Assembly: GCF_030272615.1 (NCBI RefSeq)
Contig: NC_081406.1
Location: 396,886,439 to 396,950,438 of the forward strand
Direction of reading: 5' to 3'
Origin: Cryptomeria japonica
Taxonomy: Eukaryota > Streptophyta > Pinopsida > Cupressales > Cupressaceae
Length of the DNA stretch: 64,000 bases
The notes beneath the pieces are model-generated. The model was not told where the DNA came from. It saw nothing but the letters and a program-made list of their open reading frames with translations, and ran no database searches. Shown piece by piece: positions 46,370 through 57,724 of this stretch (position 1 is the first letter of the stretch; each line of letters opens with the position of its first letter). The position numbers and the translations under genes are program-made.

Positions 46370-46380
46370 GGCAAGGCTAG
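46370..46380 (-). promoter_or_regulatory. TATA box in the young 5' LTR
   Basis: Minus-strand CTATATAAGC is a near-consensus plant TATA box. Transcription would start about 30 bases further (near 46340) and run through the leader into gag. The same box is at 41750-41760 in the 3' LTR. Confidence 0.7.
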
Positions 46381-46471
46381 GGATATGTATGAGCACACAA
46401 ACATGACATGTGGCTCAATAAGAAACAAGGGTAGGTAGGAAATAGGTGTGGGTAGGTAGGAGAAATAATAT

Positions 46472-46539
46472 AATATTCCACATGAGGTGGATCACCCACC
46501 GAAGGTGGAATTATCACTCCACAATAAGTGGATATGATA
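46472..46539 (-). promoter_or_regulatory. Conserved CCAC/GTGG block in U3, candidate enhancer
   Basis: Imperfect alternating CCAC and GTGG units over about 66 bases, about 100 bases upstream of the TATA box. The block is almost unchanged in all four LTRs of the family in this window, while neighbouring LTR sequence differs widely. Confidence 0.5.
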
Positions 46540-46710
46540 GTGTAATAACAAGATCAACACCATAAGAGGTGGAATTTCTCCTACACACACTATCCCAATG
46601 TGGCACAAACACCCAAGTGTCTCATATCCAAACTACTATGAAATGCATTATCCTAAGTAAACTTAAGTAAGTGTAATAATATCCATGATGAATAATTATT
46701 TACACCAACA

Positions 46711-49572
46711 CCCTCTATACACATCCTCTATCTTATCCATGATATATTTTACCCTATGTGTCAATATTCTTTCAAACATATAGAGAGTTTGTTGTGACAT
46801 CCTTTGTTGGCTTTCTTCATTTAGTTTTTTTAATTATAAAATTTCTTTTTCATACTTTTATTTCTCTTCAACGAATCTTTTAGTATCAATACTTATATCA
46901 ATTGGCTTTGGTGGTGCATGTTTGTGAATGACAAGTGTCTTTTTTCTAATTGGCTTCTCCACCTTTCAAATGATCCTTCAATTTAACATTTTTAATATTT
47001 CTTTTTGATTTCCTCATTCATATCAATTTGGATCTTTTCATATTCAAGCAAATTTTGTTGCATTTCCTTTATAGTATCTCTTGTAAAAATTGTATAATGT
47101 GTAGTCATGGTGGTTGCCTCCAAGGGGAAGATATCTTTGAGTGTTTTCAAAATTGCAGCACCTTTGGTCTCTTGTACAATATCAACTACATTGGGTTTAT
47201 TAGTTCTCATGAATCGCACCTATGCTTCTAGAGGTTTTGTTTTTGTAGTTATACCCCATTCCACTCACTCCCTCATCTGAGTCAAACTCTTCTACCAACA
47301 TTGGATCTTCTTGATTCATGACTTGATCTACAAGAACATTTTTTTTACAATCATGTCCAGAGAATAATTAATGCATTGGTTTTTATGACCATTTCTCTAG
47401 CTTTTTCTGGGGTGACAACTTTTTCATCAAATATTAATTCCTTGAAAGTCCTTTTGGAAATTTCATTGTGGTGTGATCCATTAGCACCCATCATGTTCAT
47501 TTTCTTCTTTTTTTCAAACTCTTTCATTTTCATTTTCATCCAAAAATCTTTAAACTCAGGTGTTTTTTATGAATTCACCATCTTTTAAAAATTTCAAAGA
47601 AATGACAATTCTTTCATCCTCTTCATCTATTGGTGGCACATTCCTCTCAGTCTTAGCTCCTTTCCCCTATATCTCCTCTTCATATCTAGGGGGTGACCCT
47701 TATGGATGATCAACTCCCTCTCCCTCTTTATAAGTTCTTAGGACACTAATGGCTTCATTAGTGTCACCTTATCCTTCGGTGTCATCATAGGGAACTAAAG
47801 GGACTAGATCATCCTTTTTCTACCTCTTTGGTGGGGGTGGACTGGGTGAAGACTCTTGAATAGAAATGACATCTGAAACATCAACAATTACAACCACTTT
47901 GGGCTTTCTCATGGGCAATTTGTCCTTTTTGGGCGAGGGATCTTCTCCAAATTTCCATATAGTTTTTCAAAATTATCAATATACAAATCAATCCTTTTGA
48001 GGACATTAGGTTCCTCAACAAAAATCCAAGGAAGCTTGGGTCCCTTTTTCTTTTCTCCTTTTCCAATTCTACCAAAATATTCCATTTCCTTTTCCTTTTC
48101 CTTTGGATAATTTCATCAAATGTAATATAGTTTCTGATAAGATCCTCATCTAGAAACATTTCATGGGTGACACCTAGGTTGTTTAACAAATTTCTCTTAA
48201 CATGATTGATGTGACCCTTAGGGTCACACAATCTTTCTTTGCCTTGTTTCAAAGAATAATTTGTTTTCATGTAACCCTAGAGCTCTTCAAGAACATTTGA
48301 CCCAATGGAGAATCCTACACATTTGGCAACATGGGGCAAAAATGTCCCCTTCTTTTGTCTCTCCATGAACTCCTTTTCCATCCACACCATTTGTCACATG
48401 AACTCCAAGAAGGAAATTCTATTAGAAATATATATTGGCAGTTGATGGGGGGCCAACGGGCATCCATATACTTTGAATAAAGTATGTTTTTCCATGTAGA
48501 ACCAATCATCGAAGTTGTGTGTGTGCCCTATTTCAAGCCTTTTGGCCAAGAGTATTTTCATTCCCATTATCTATGGCGACAACCTATCAACTTGGTGATT
48601 CAAAGAATAAAAAATTGAAACAACAAAAACATCATGAAAATTCTTGTAGTCAGTGCTTGCACATCTCTTGTCCCATATGTAGCACCATAATTGCACTGCA
48701 TCCTATTCCCCTTGTTATCTACAATACCCAATTTCAATTTTTTTTCTAAAACCTTCTTATTTTGATACAATATTAGATAACACAATAAAGGATAATGGTC
48801 AAAATCATAGAGTCATTTCTTTTCTTTCAAAGCTACAAACTATACATGGATCCTCCTTTCAAGATCCAAGGAAAAATCAAACTCCAAGTTTAGTTCTAAA
48901 TTTTGGATCCTCATAGCCATATACATCATGGCAATTGGTATCTTATCTCTAGCATCCTCACCCAATATCTAGCATAAAGAAAAATAGTTCCTCTGGAAGT
49001 AAACTTGAAGCTCATAAATAGGAAAAGGTTGATTCCCCATAATGTCAATAGTTTGATTATTAAAACCCCTTTCACAGTTTAGTGGGAGCTTATACTTTAT
49101 GTATGTTTTCCTTAACCTATTTCAATCTTGCTAAAATTTTACCAATTCAACTTTAGTGATGGCCTTCTTGTTTAACATAAAGCATTATATAATGACAGAT
49201 CTGGTTACCACCAACAAAGGGCTACCACTATGACATTCTCACTGTCCTAGTAATAGGGTGATAATTCTCAACAAGAACTTTAATTAATTCAACATCAATA
49301 AACAAATTGGGCACTATCAACTTGGTCAAATCTAGAGTTCAAGGGTTCGATACTGAAGCCTTCCCATCCCTTTTTTTAAAAGAGTACTAGAATCTCTACT
49401 AGTTATGAGAATAATGGAATCCCTACACCCTTGCATACTGTCTCTAAAAACCTTCCTTGACTCAGTATCCTCAGACTATGATAAAGCATCTAACAAAGAA
49501 TTTTGAAGTGGCCTTTTCTTAGGGTTTTATGATTCTCCCTTCTGTTTAGAACTCTCTCCTTTTTTAGGCATT
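46711..49572 (-). pseudogene. N-terminal and central part of an unidentified long pseudogene
   Basis: ATG at 49572 starts MPKKGESSKQKGES, followed by NPKKRPLQNSLLDAL and EDTESRKVFRDSMQGCRDS. Around 48530-47880 come FDDWFYMEKHTLFKVYGCP, LPIYISNRISFLEFM, MVWMEKEFMERQKKGTFLP, LCDPKGHINHVKRNLLNNLG and DEDLIRNYITFDEII. Later come EKKKKMNMMGANGSHHNEI (about 47490) and KGAAILKTLKDIFPLEATTM (about 47140). It joins the 41617 fragment across the young Copia insertion. Stops and frameshifts are frequent. It resembles a large transposon-encoded ORF, Lys/Glu-rich and helical, but I recognise no family or catalytic motif. Confidence 0.55.
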
Positions 49573-50240
49573 GTTGTTTATCTACCTCCTAGCTTTAATT
49601 CAGCTAGTTGTTTCTCAAATTATTTGTAATTCATAGATTTCCAATAAATTTTAGTACATACTTGTTTAAGGTGCAAGTGATTTCGTGTCTCCCTTCGCCA
49701 TCACAAAGCTCAAATCATCGATCACTTAGAGTGTAGAATGAACTCTTAGAATGGGAATTCTAAATTTATTTGAAGTCCATGAATGTCATCTCAACATTTA
49801 TTACACACATTCTGATTTGTTACCTTAGAACTTTTTCTCGCTTTTGAAAAACCTTGGCCATGATGTGATTACATCATCATCCACTTGCCTTTTTGTTTCC
49901 CCTTTCACTTCTATATCGCTATCCTTTTCCACGCACTTATGTTGACTACTACAAGGTTGTGGTAATGGTTACCACATTACCACAATGTTCCTTTATACCA
50001 ATTTTACATCTCCTATGAAGCTGTGATATCATCTTCTTTATTCATCACTCTACCACAACCTTGTTTTCCTTCGGCCACTAACACTGTGCGGTTTGGTAGT
50101 AACTTGTTTTTGTTTATCGCTTCACTAAAAAGTTTATTGTCACTCAAAAGATCACTCATGTAGGACTACAATAACCATTATTATATTATATCTTCTTTAC
50201 CGCTACCACGTGGTCCTCCCAAAAGACTATAGCTTGGACC
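49573..50240. other. No gene seen
   Basis: 5' flank of the unidentified minus-strand pseudogene and AT-rich non-coding sequence. Scattered TACCGC/GCGGTA-like motifs occur toward the tandem repeat. Confidence 0.35.
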
Positions 50241-50386
50241 CTGCGGTAGTGTAGTGATCATTAAATCATCTCCTTCTTACCGCCACACTGCGGTAGTGCA
50301 GTGATCATTAAGTCATCTCCTTCTTACTGCCACACTGCGGTAGTGTAGTGATCATTAAGTCATCTCCTTCTTACCACCACACTGCC
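50241..50386. repeat. 47-bp tandem repeat, three copies
   Basis: Unit starts CTGCGGTAGTGTAGTGATCA, with copies beginning at 50241, 50288 and 50335 and a partial start at 50382: exactly 47 bases apart with few differences. Each unit holds a near-palindrome, CCGCCACACTGCGG. Confidence 0.92.
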
Positions 50387-50889
50387 ATATGCTTAATATG
50401 TTGAGGCCGATGACTTGCGGGATTGCAGTGTATTAATTATATCAACACCTTTTCTCATTACCGCATCCCACATCCCTTTGATTGTTTTGGGGTTTGATAT
50501 TTGCGGTATCATGATGTGTTACATTACATTTATTTTCCTTATTGTTGTCTTGCAACCTCCTTTCCATCATCTAACATGATAGTTGTGGTATTGTGGTAAC
50601 CTATGGTAGGCAATTATTTAGCCAATGTGATCAAATTATTGTAATCAAAGAAGGACAATTATGAATTTTGTGTCATAACAATGGGGAACTCTGAGACATA
50701 AAGGATCTTCAAAGGTGGTCAATATTTTGAAAGGGGAATGGATAAAATGTAGGCTTAAAATTCATAATTGCTCAAAAATTTTGGGAGTTCTAACAGTGGC
50801 TTCAATTGGGGATGAATGATCATCCTAGTCACTGCAAGAATCCAAAATAACTCTGCGATGCAGAATAACTATAAAGGGAACAAAGAAAA
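50387..50889 (-). other. No gene seen; 3' flank of the Gypsy-A integrase
   Basis: Non-coding. On the minus strand it would be the 3' untranslated or LTR side of Gypsy-A, but no clear LTR boundary or purine tract could be set. Confidence 0.35.
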
Positions 50890-53800
50890 AGAAAATCCTA
50901 AACTATTGTGCATGGAAAATAACTTCTTCAACAAAAGAAGTGTTTCGGAAATTGTCCATGCATTGGCAATTCTTGATTCTTGACATTCCACATAAGAACA
51001 ATGTCATCAATTTTGAATTTTCTTTTCTTGACTCTTTTATCATACTGATATTTTGCCTCCTGTTGTATCTTGGTATTTTGTTTTTGAGCTTCAGTCCCGA
51101 CTTCATCCAACTTCTCCAAATTCTCCATTCTTTCCTCCATGGGTTCAGGGGTATCCAAATCCTCTTGAAGAATGAATCTATATACAGGTAATAAGTTGTG
51201 CATTGGTATTCTAGCCTGAGCCCCATATACTAGCTCAAAAGAGGATTTCTTAGTAGTTTTATTTATTTTTATCCTATCAGTCCATATAGCCAGTCTTAAC
51301 TTGGACTCCCAAGCCTTTTTATTATTCTCAATCTTAACTTGGACTCCCAAGCCTTTTTATTATTTTCAAGCATCCTTTTGATTATCTTCATTATACTCTT
51401 ATTGCTTGACTCATCTTGTCCATTACCTTGAGGATGATAAGGTGAAGAGTATGCAAGTATTATACCATATGATCCACAAAAGTTATTTAAATTCCTTTGA
51501 TTGGAAGCACATACCATTGTCCATGATCATCCTAAATGTGTAATGATGTTTTCCATCAAGAAGTTTATTACCACTTTACCAATGGCTTATTTTATAGGAA
51601 TTACTTTTACCCATTTTGTGAAGTAGTCTGTGGCTACCAAAATCAACTTATGTGCCCCACTAAATTTATAGGACATCTCCCCTATGAAGTCAATACCCCA
51701 TTGATGGAATGGTGCTTCAACTTGCATTGGTCTCAATGGTAATGCACCTTGGTATTTCTATTTGCTAGAATTTTTTTGGCATGCTTCACACTTTTTGACA
51801 TACTGATAAGAATTAGTGAATATTGTTGGCCAATAATATCCAATCCTCAATATCTTGTGGGCTGTAGTCTTTGCTAAGAAATTCTCTCCACACACCCCTT
51901 CATGCATTTCCCTTAGGGTGTCATTAGCTTTCCCTTCATCTAGATAGTAGCAAAACACCATCGTTATCCTTCCAAAACATGTCACCATTTATAAGAACAT
52001 ACTTAGATGCTTGAAGCTTCAGTGTTCTCTTTTTATTTTCATTCATATCATCTCGGTATCTTATGTTTTAAAGAAAATATACTAAATTATTATACCAAGA
52101 GGTGGGTTCAATTCTATAGACTGCATCCCTTTCTATGTCAACATTATTTACCTGAGTCACTTCAAAATTTGATTCTACCATTAATTTTGCCAAACCTTGT
52201 TCCCTCACCCACTTGGTGATCTAAATATAAATGTTGAACTCTTGGATTCTGTTTATCCATTTGTATCTCTTGCTTGTAGCTTCTAATTGAATAAATACAT
52301 CTCTCACTATTGCATTTGGCACATATGTGATTATCTATGCTCCTACTAAGTATGGCCTAAAGTTTTTCACAACTTTCACCAAGGCATAAGCTTGTTTTTC
52401 AATGATATCACATTTCAACTCAGCTCCTTGAAGTGATTTTCTAAAGAGTGAGTTTGGTTTCTCATGCCCCTCATCATTCTTCTGTAACATAACAACAAAA
52501 TTGGTATGAAAGGGTGCAAATAAAAAAATATGAAAAGGTTTACTAAAATCTGGTGACTTCAACACAAGAGCTTATTTGATAGCCTACTTTATATCTACAA
52601 AGACATCTATTTCTTTAGATATCCAATCAAGTTTATCTCCCTTCTTCAACATCTTTGAAATTGGCTTAATAATCTCAGCAAAATTAGAAATAAATCTCCT
52701 AAAAAAGTTTATCTAGCCAAAGAAAGACTGAATATATTTACGATTTTAGGAATGGGGATCTTGTCTATGCCCTCAATCCTCTTAGGATCAATTCTGATCC
52801 CTTCTTTGGAAACTATATGGCCCAACAATTTACCTTCAGTGACTGCAAAATGATATTTTTTAGGATTTAATGAAATACCATATTCCAATGGGTTGATGAA
52901 TACTTTTTATAGGTGCATGCAATGATCTTCATCCTTCTTCAAATATGCTGTCAAATTATCTTGGTAGATCACCATTATGATATTTACCAAATTAGAACAA
53001 ACCATGTCCATCGCCCTCTAAAATGTTGCACCAGTGTTGGTGAGAACAAATGACATCCTGACATAAACATAAGTTCCCCAAGGGGTGGTGAACATAGTCT
53101 TGTATTGTTCAGATTCCTTAACTTTGACTTGATTGTATCTTGAGAAGCTATCCATCATGGATCAAAACTCACAACCAATCACTCTTTGCAACAAAGCCTC
53201 CATGTTTGGTAAAGGATATTTGTCTTTTAATGATGATATATTTAGGTTCCCAAAATATACACATAACCTTATATCACCATTTTTATTCCTTACAGGAATC
53301 AAGTTAGAAACCCATGACGAGTGTCTGATAGGCTTTATTATGCCACCCTCTTTAAGCTTTTGTAATTTCTCCCGCATCTTCAGGGCTAGTGTACGATTTA
53401 TGGGCCTTTGTTTTTATCTAAAAGGCTTAACATAAGGTTTCAATGGGATTTCATGCTGAAACAAGTCTTCCCTATATAATTTGAGATCATCATATGACCA
53501 AGTGAACACATGTTTATACTTTTTTAACAAGTCTATGATCATTTATTTGACCTTTAGGTCGATCCTCTTGCCAATGTATAATTTCTTTGTAGAATTATCA
53601 GTCCCTAGGTTTACTTTCTCCAAATCATCATTATTTACAAGAGCTACCCTAGTGTTCAGTCTATCATTACCATCAAAGACCTATTTTAAGGCCACCAATC
53701 CTTTTGGTATCTTATTGATCTTCAATTGCACCACTTCATTTCCAAGTACTGTTTCTTTACCATCCACAATCTGAACCATAGAATTACAGTTTATTTCTTA

Positions 53801-54748
53801 AATTCATATTGATCCATACAATGCAAGAATTTTAGTAAATCATCTTCATCATTAAAAACCTGCTAGTGATATACATTAGCAGGTATTGAAGGCCTTGTTT
53901 TGATTTCTACTTCTATTATACCAACAAGAGTTAGATCATTTTTCCTTAGAGCAATATTTGCCAGGAAGTCTGCCATTATATTCTTCAACCTATTGACCCA
54001 ATATATTCAAAAATCATCCAACATTTCTATTGAATCCCATACTGCATACTTGTATTGTTTTAGTCTTCTATTTTTGGAAGAGCATTTGGATATGACCCGT
54101 GAGATAATCAACTCTAAATCTACAAAGACACTTAGTAACTTGATTCTATGTTTGATGGCCAAATTTAGCCCCGACAACAATGCTTCATTTTATACTACAT
54201 TGTTTGTACATTCAAATGACAATAAAAAGGAAAATTTAAAAATTTTGCCACTAGGTGCAATGAAAACTACCTCGACTCCATTACCCTCTCTATCGTAGGC
54301 TCCGTCAAAATACATCTTCCAAACACCTTCCTTATCCCTTGAACCTGATTATCAATTGGATGGCTATTTTGAATTTGTGGTTGTGAAGGCTCAATCTTAA
54401 AACTTCCCAAATTCACGTCACAAAATAAATTGATATGATTTGGATCAACATGCTCAACTCTTGGTTCTCTATACAATTTTACATCTTTTCCATTCACTGG
54501 TATGGTTGCATAAGACAAATCTTATTGAACGTTTCCCCCTACTTTAGTAGTCCATTGTCTTGATAGAAGCATTCCATAATATAGAGGAGTATCAACACCT
54601 GTGATATTTGTTTTGTATAAAGCTTCAAGATATGACGCCAACATGAGCTCTACATCCCACATCACCCCAATAAATAGGACAGACCTGCTATCCATTAAAA
54701 TTTACCATTTGTGGCATCTACCCACAAACCTAATTCACTCATTACCAT
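50890..54748 (-). pseudogene. Gypsy-A pol: protease C-part, reverse transcriptase, RNase H, integrase
   Basis: Minus-strand order of a Ty3/Gypsy pol. From 54748 come the end of protease (MSELGLWVDATNG, then ATIPVNGKDVKLYREPRVEH near 54490). RT follows: KLKEGGIIKPIRHSSWVSN, RNKNGDIRLCVYFGNLN and DKYPLPNMEALLQRV near 53370-53180. The YxDD box reads YQDN near 52960, so one catalytic Asp is lost. Then the EYGISLNPKKYHFAVTEGK region (about 52870) and RNase H with SLQGAELKCDIIEKQAYAL (about 52430). The integrase zinc region reads MHEGVCGENFLAKTTAHKI ... YYWPTIF ... CEACQ (51900-51775). The core end is SSPYHPQGNGQDESSNKSI (about 51450). The C-part ends in KRKFKIDDIVLMWN (about 51000). There are many stops. 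Confidence 0.88.
51295..51370. repeat. 38-bp tandem duplication in the Gypsy-A integrase
   Basis: CTTAACTTGGACTCCCAAGC starts at 51295 and again at 51333. The 38-base unit is nearly identical in both copies. Because 38 is not a multiple of three, it duplicates the KAWESKLRL peptide and shifts the integrase frame. Confidence 0.9.
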
Positions 54749-56600
54749 TGTTACCCCCTATTTTTGCACTCATTGATTTTTCTTACATTGGTATATTTGG
54801 GGTGAGATAATGTGTGTTTCATTCAGCATAATTAATTCTCTTAAGTTATCATCTTTCCGCTTTAAGTCTATCTCAACCAATGCCTCTTTATGCCTAAGTG
54901 TTCATGTCTTTGAAACTTTTGCTTGAATCTAGAGTTTAGTTTAAGAGTTCATCGGTTCATTGAGTCTTTGTGTGTATCATGCCTTAGTTGTAGCAAATCT
55001 AACATGTGCAGAAAAGTTCGTACGGAGAATGAACTTGAACCTTTGAACCTTCGTTGGTTTAAACATTCAAGGTTCAAAGGTTCAACACACAGTAGAATGT
55101 AAAGACAAAGTGATTAAAGAAGCATATTGTGGGTGAAGTCTGTAATTTTGAACCTTCTTATTGAACCCCATAGTTCAAAGGTTCAAAGATTCAACAGTTC
55201 ATTTTGTTGTCAAAATTTCGTGGGAAATAGAGTTTTTCAGTTGAAAGATACAAATTTTTCTTCTGCGTTGAACCTTCGAACCAACATAAAAAGTTTCAAC
55301 GGTTCATTCGGTTTAGTGGTTCAACGGTTCAGTCTGACAGTCCAATTCTGCACATATATCCACTCGTCCAAAAATACAACAAAACAAAAGTTGCAAATTT
55401 TCAAAATCTAAAGACAACCCACCCAATATTTTAGTCTTAAATGATCCTAGATTTAATTTTATGACCATACAAGCTCACATGGCTCACATGATGTATTAAT
55501 TTATTATTTTCTCAGTGTAACAATGTGGTTGGTAAGGTCAATTTACAAAGGAAGTACCTTGATTTGGCAAGATGTTAAAAAATGGTTAAAAACCCATTTG
55601 TAATTTTAAATATCATAATCACTCACAAACTTTCATGGCCCTAGGATGCCCGATTAATCCGTGGTGAATTTAATAAAAAAGAGGCTGCAGGAAAAATTAA
55701 AACTTTCTTAGTCATTTATGTGCAGCAATTTAAAACATTTTAATAATGTTTTAAATCAGTTTGAAAACAACAATTTCACAGGAAGGTGAAAGGTTAATTT
55801 TTTTTTTTTTGTAATTAATAATCTTTTCCAAGAATCAGTTATGTTAACTAAAAATCTCATCGAAAAAAAAGAGGATATATATGTAATGAAAACAAAGAGT
55901 TGTAATTCTTTTTCTGCTATTAAAAAAAGAGGGCAACATAGTTCTTTGGACTACACAGTTTTATTTTACAGAGGTGTTGAGTATGTGAGCCCACATTTTG
56001 GCATTGATGAAATAAATAAGATTTTGTTGATCTATACATCTGTCAATATTTTCTTTTGATTACCATGAGCTTTATTTCTCTTGTAATTACTTTTCATTGC
56101 CTTTTCTGTTACATCAAACTGTGTATATGCATCTGATTCTGAAACTTTGATTTTAGAAATAATTTGCATATTGGAAAGAAATTTGTTTATAGCCCTTTGC
56201 TTGGGCATTCTCATCCCTCTTGCCCTTTGAGGCATGAGCGAGACTCGATCAGAGTCCACGACAATTTGGTTCTATTGAAAAGGGTATTTCTGTGGGTGTT
56301 GATAATTAAACTGTGTTTTACTTATCTCAATTCACTTTATTTTAAATCATTTTTTCACATCTACTTTCATGGTTATGGGTAGATGTTAGTTTGCCTTTAT
56401 TGCTTTCTCGTTAAAACCATATTTAGAAAACATACATTTTATCCAATGAAGGGAGTTGTACCTTCATATAAAAAATTCAGAGAGCACTTGCAATTTTCAT
56501 TACAAGTGACTCAACTGTTGGTTCCTTTTTGTATTTCAATTTGTGCATTTGAGAGTCATTTTTGAAAGGTATTTAAATATGACAAATCTATTAACCAACA
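54749..56600 (+). repeat. 5' LTR of the non-autonomous element
   Basis: 1,852 bases. It aligns with 58436-59783 except for about 480 bases (55900-56379) present here only. The first third is packed with GGTTCAA/TTGAACC units (listed separately). A frame inside the extra 480 bases (minus, 56259-56032) has protein-like composition but no known domain. Confidence 0.85.
54895..55345. repeat. Cluster of GGTTCAA / TTGAACC motifs in the LTR
   Basis: About fifteen copies of TTCAA/TTGAA cores, mostly as GGTTCAA, TTCAAAGGTTCAA or GAACCTTTGAACC, in both orientations within 450 bases. The matching cluster at about 58600-59010 in the 3' LTR has kept most of them. Confidence 0.75.
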
Positions 56601-56606
56601 GATTTT

Positions 56607-56624
56607 TGGTGACTCTGGTGGGGA
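56607..56624 (+). other. Primer binding site (tRNA-Arg type)
   Basis: TGGTGACTCTGGTGGGGA six bases after the 5' LTR has the form of a site complementary to a tRNA ending CAGAGTC-N-CCA, as in plant tRNA-Arg. A second similar stretch, TGGCGACTCTGTTG, lies at 56693-56706. Confidence 0.6.
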
Positions 56625-56713
56625 AAATAAAAAATAATAGATCAGTCCTTTCTTTCCTCGGGTTTTAAAGACATCTTTGTGTGCAAGGAGATTGGCGACT
56701 CTGTTGAATAACT

Positions 56714-57724
56714 ATGCAAAATAAAAAAGTTAGAAGAAATGGGAGAAGACTAGACCCTACTGTCACAAAAATTCTTCAGATAGATGACAAAGTGCTGCAT
56801 GACTTTTGGGATCGCTGCAAAGAAAGTATTACTGAAGCTGTAAAAACCAAGAAGAGTATGGAAGATGATCACGTATGTGCACTCTTATGGATGGGCCTTT
56901 GCACTAGGTTTCACAAGTTGAAAGAGCTAGAAGAAAGAACAAATTTGTTGCAAGCGCATGAAGAGAGAATATCCCAGCTTAAAGAGGAATTAAGAGTTGA
57001 TGATGAGGATGCTCCAGCTGTTTCATTTTCTTTTCATTCTTGCAACTTTCCAGTCTTGTGTGAGAAAAAATTCCAAGGAGTAACGATTCAGCCTCATGAA
57101 GATTTAACATTATTAAGAAAGAATGACCAAGACAACATTGGAGGACTTATGAGCCTGGATGATAAAGATTCATTGAAATCTTTTTATTCTCTGGAAATAA
57201 AAAGTTTCAATTTTGAAATTATTGAAAGTCAGCTTGTCTTGAAAAATCTTAAAGATAATTTTTTTCAGATTAACACTCAGCCAAAATATGTTGCCTTCAA
57301 TTTTATAGAAGACGGTGAGAATGATTCTTTGTAAGATTTTAATGAATATACTCTGGAGTCATTTCATTTTGAAGATGCAATAACGTTGTTTGAAGGTTGT
57401 TTATCTAATGGGATTTGTGTTAGAAATAAAACAAAATCTTGCTCTGTTTAAGATTTTTCTGAAAATATATTAAAAAAAGAAGATTTTGAAATGAATTTAG
57501 AGCAAGAAAGCAATCAAACTATTAAAGCATTGCAGTTTCCAGAATTCCTGGAAGTTTTGGAAGACATTTATTTCTGTGAAGAGGAAATCATATCTCAATT
57601 CTTGTCATCCATTGAAGGAGAAGGCTCTTCTACAGTAAGCTTAGGTATTGATGCATTTCATGGTTTGGTTTTGGATAGGGAGTTTTTCAGATCTGATTGC
57701 AATAAAGAAAGATTAAGTTTTTAA
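56714..57724 (+). pseudogene. Unidentified ORF of the non-autonomous element
   Basis: ATG at 56714, eight bases after the second primer-like site, opens 206 codons: a basic start (KKVRRNGRRLDPTVTKIL), DKVLHDFWDRCKESITEAV, a coiled-coil-like ELEERTNLLQAHEERISQLK, then an acidic, Phe-rich part. TAA stop at about 57332. The same style continues in the frame at 57490-57724 (NLEQESNQTIKALQFPEF, EDIYFCEEEIISQFLSSIE), so the original product was probably longer, perhaps 350 or more residues, with stops at 57332 and near 57450. No zinc knuckle or known Gag motif. A Gag-like structural role is only a guess. Confidence 0.5.

Larger units (their letters stand above)
41618..46710 (-). mobile_element. Young gag-protease-only Copia element, structurally complete
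   Basis: 5,093 bp with 483-bp LTRs (41618-42100 and 46228-46710) that differ at one position only (ACTGAAGG at 41889 against ACCGAAGG at 46500). The TSD is perfect: CCCTC at 41613-41617 and 46711-46715. Internal order on the minus strand: primer site, 1.65-kb leader, one intact ORF of 781 codons (44637-42292), short 3' part. Integrase, reverse transcriptase and RNase H are absent, so movement must depend on enzymes from another element. The polypurine tract expected next to the 3' LTR at 42101 is missing. Confidence 0.95.
46228..46710 (-). repeat. Young element: 5' LTR (right)
   Basis: Promoter-bearing LTR for minus-strand transcription. It has TG...CA ends with inverted TGTTGG/CCAACA. A TATA element and a conserved CCAC/GTGG block upstream of it are listed separately. 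Confidence 0.97.

Noticed and set aside
50241-50386. CRISPR-like array
   Set aside because: The 47-bp units are head-to-tail without spacers, in plant nuclear repeat DNA. The same holds for the 24-bp, 22-bp and 30-bp arrays.
53900-54298. 132-codon plus-strand frame
   Set aside because: Antisense to the decayed Gypsy-A pol region; no domain.
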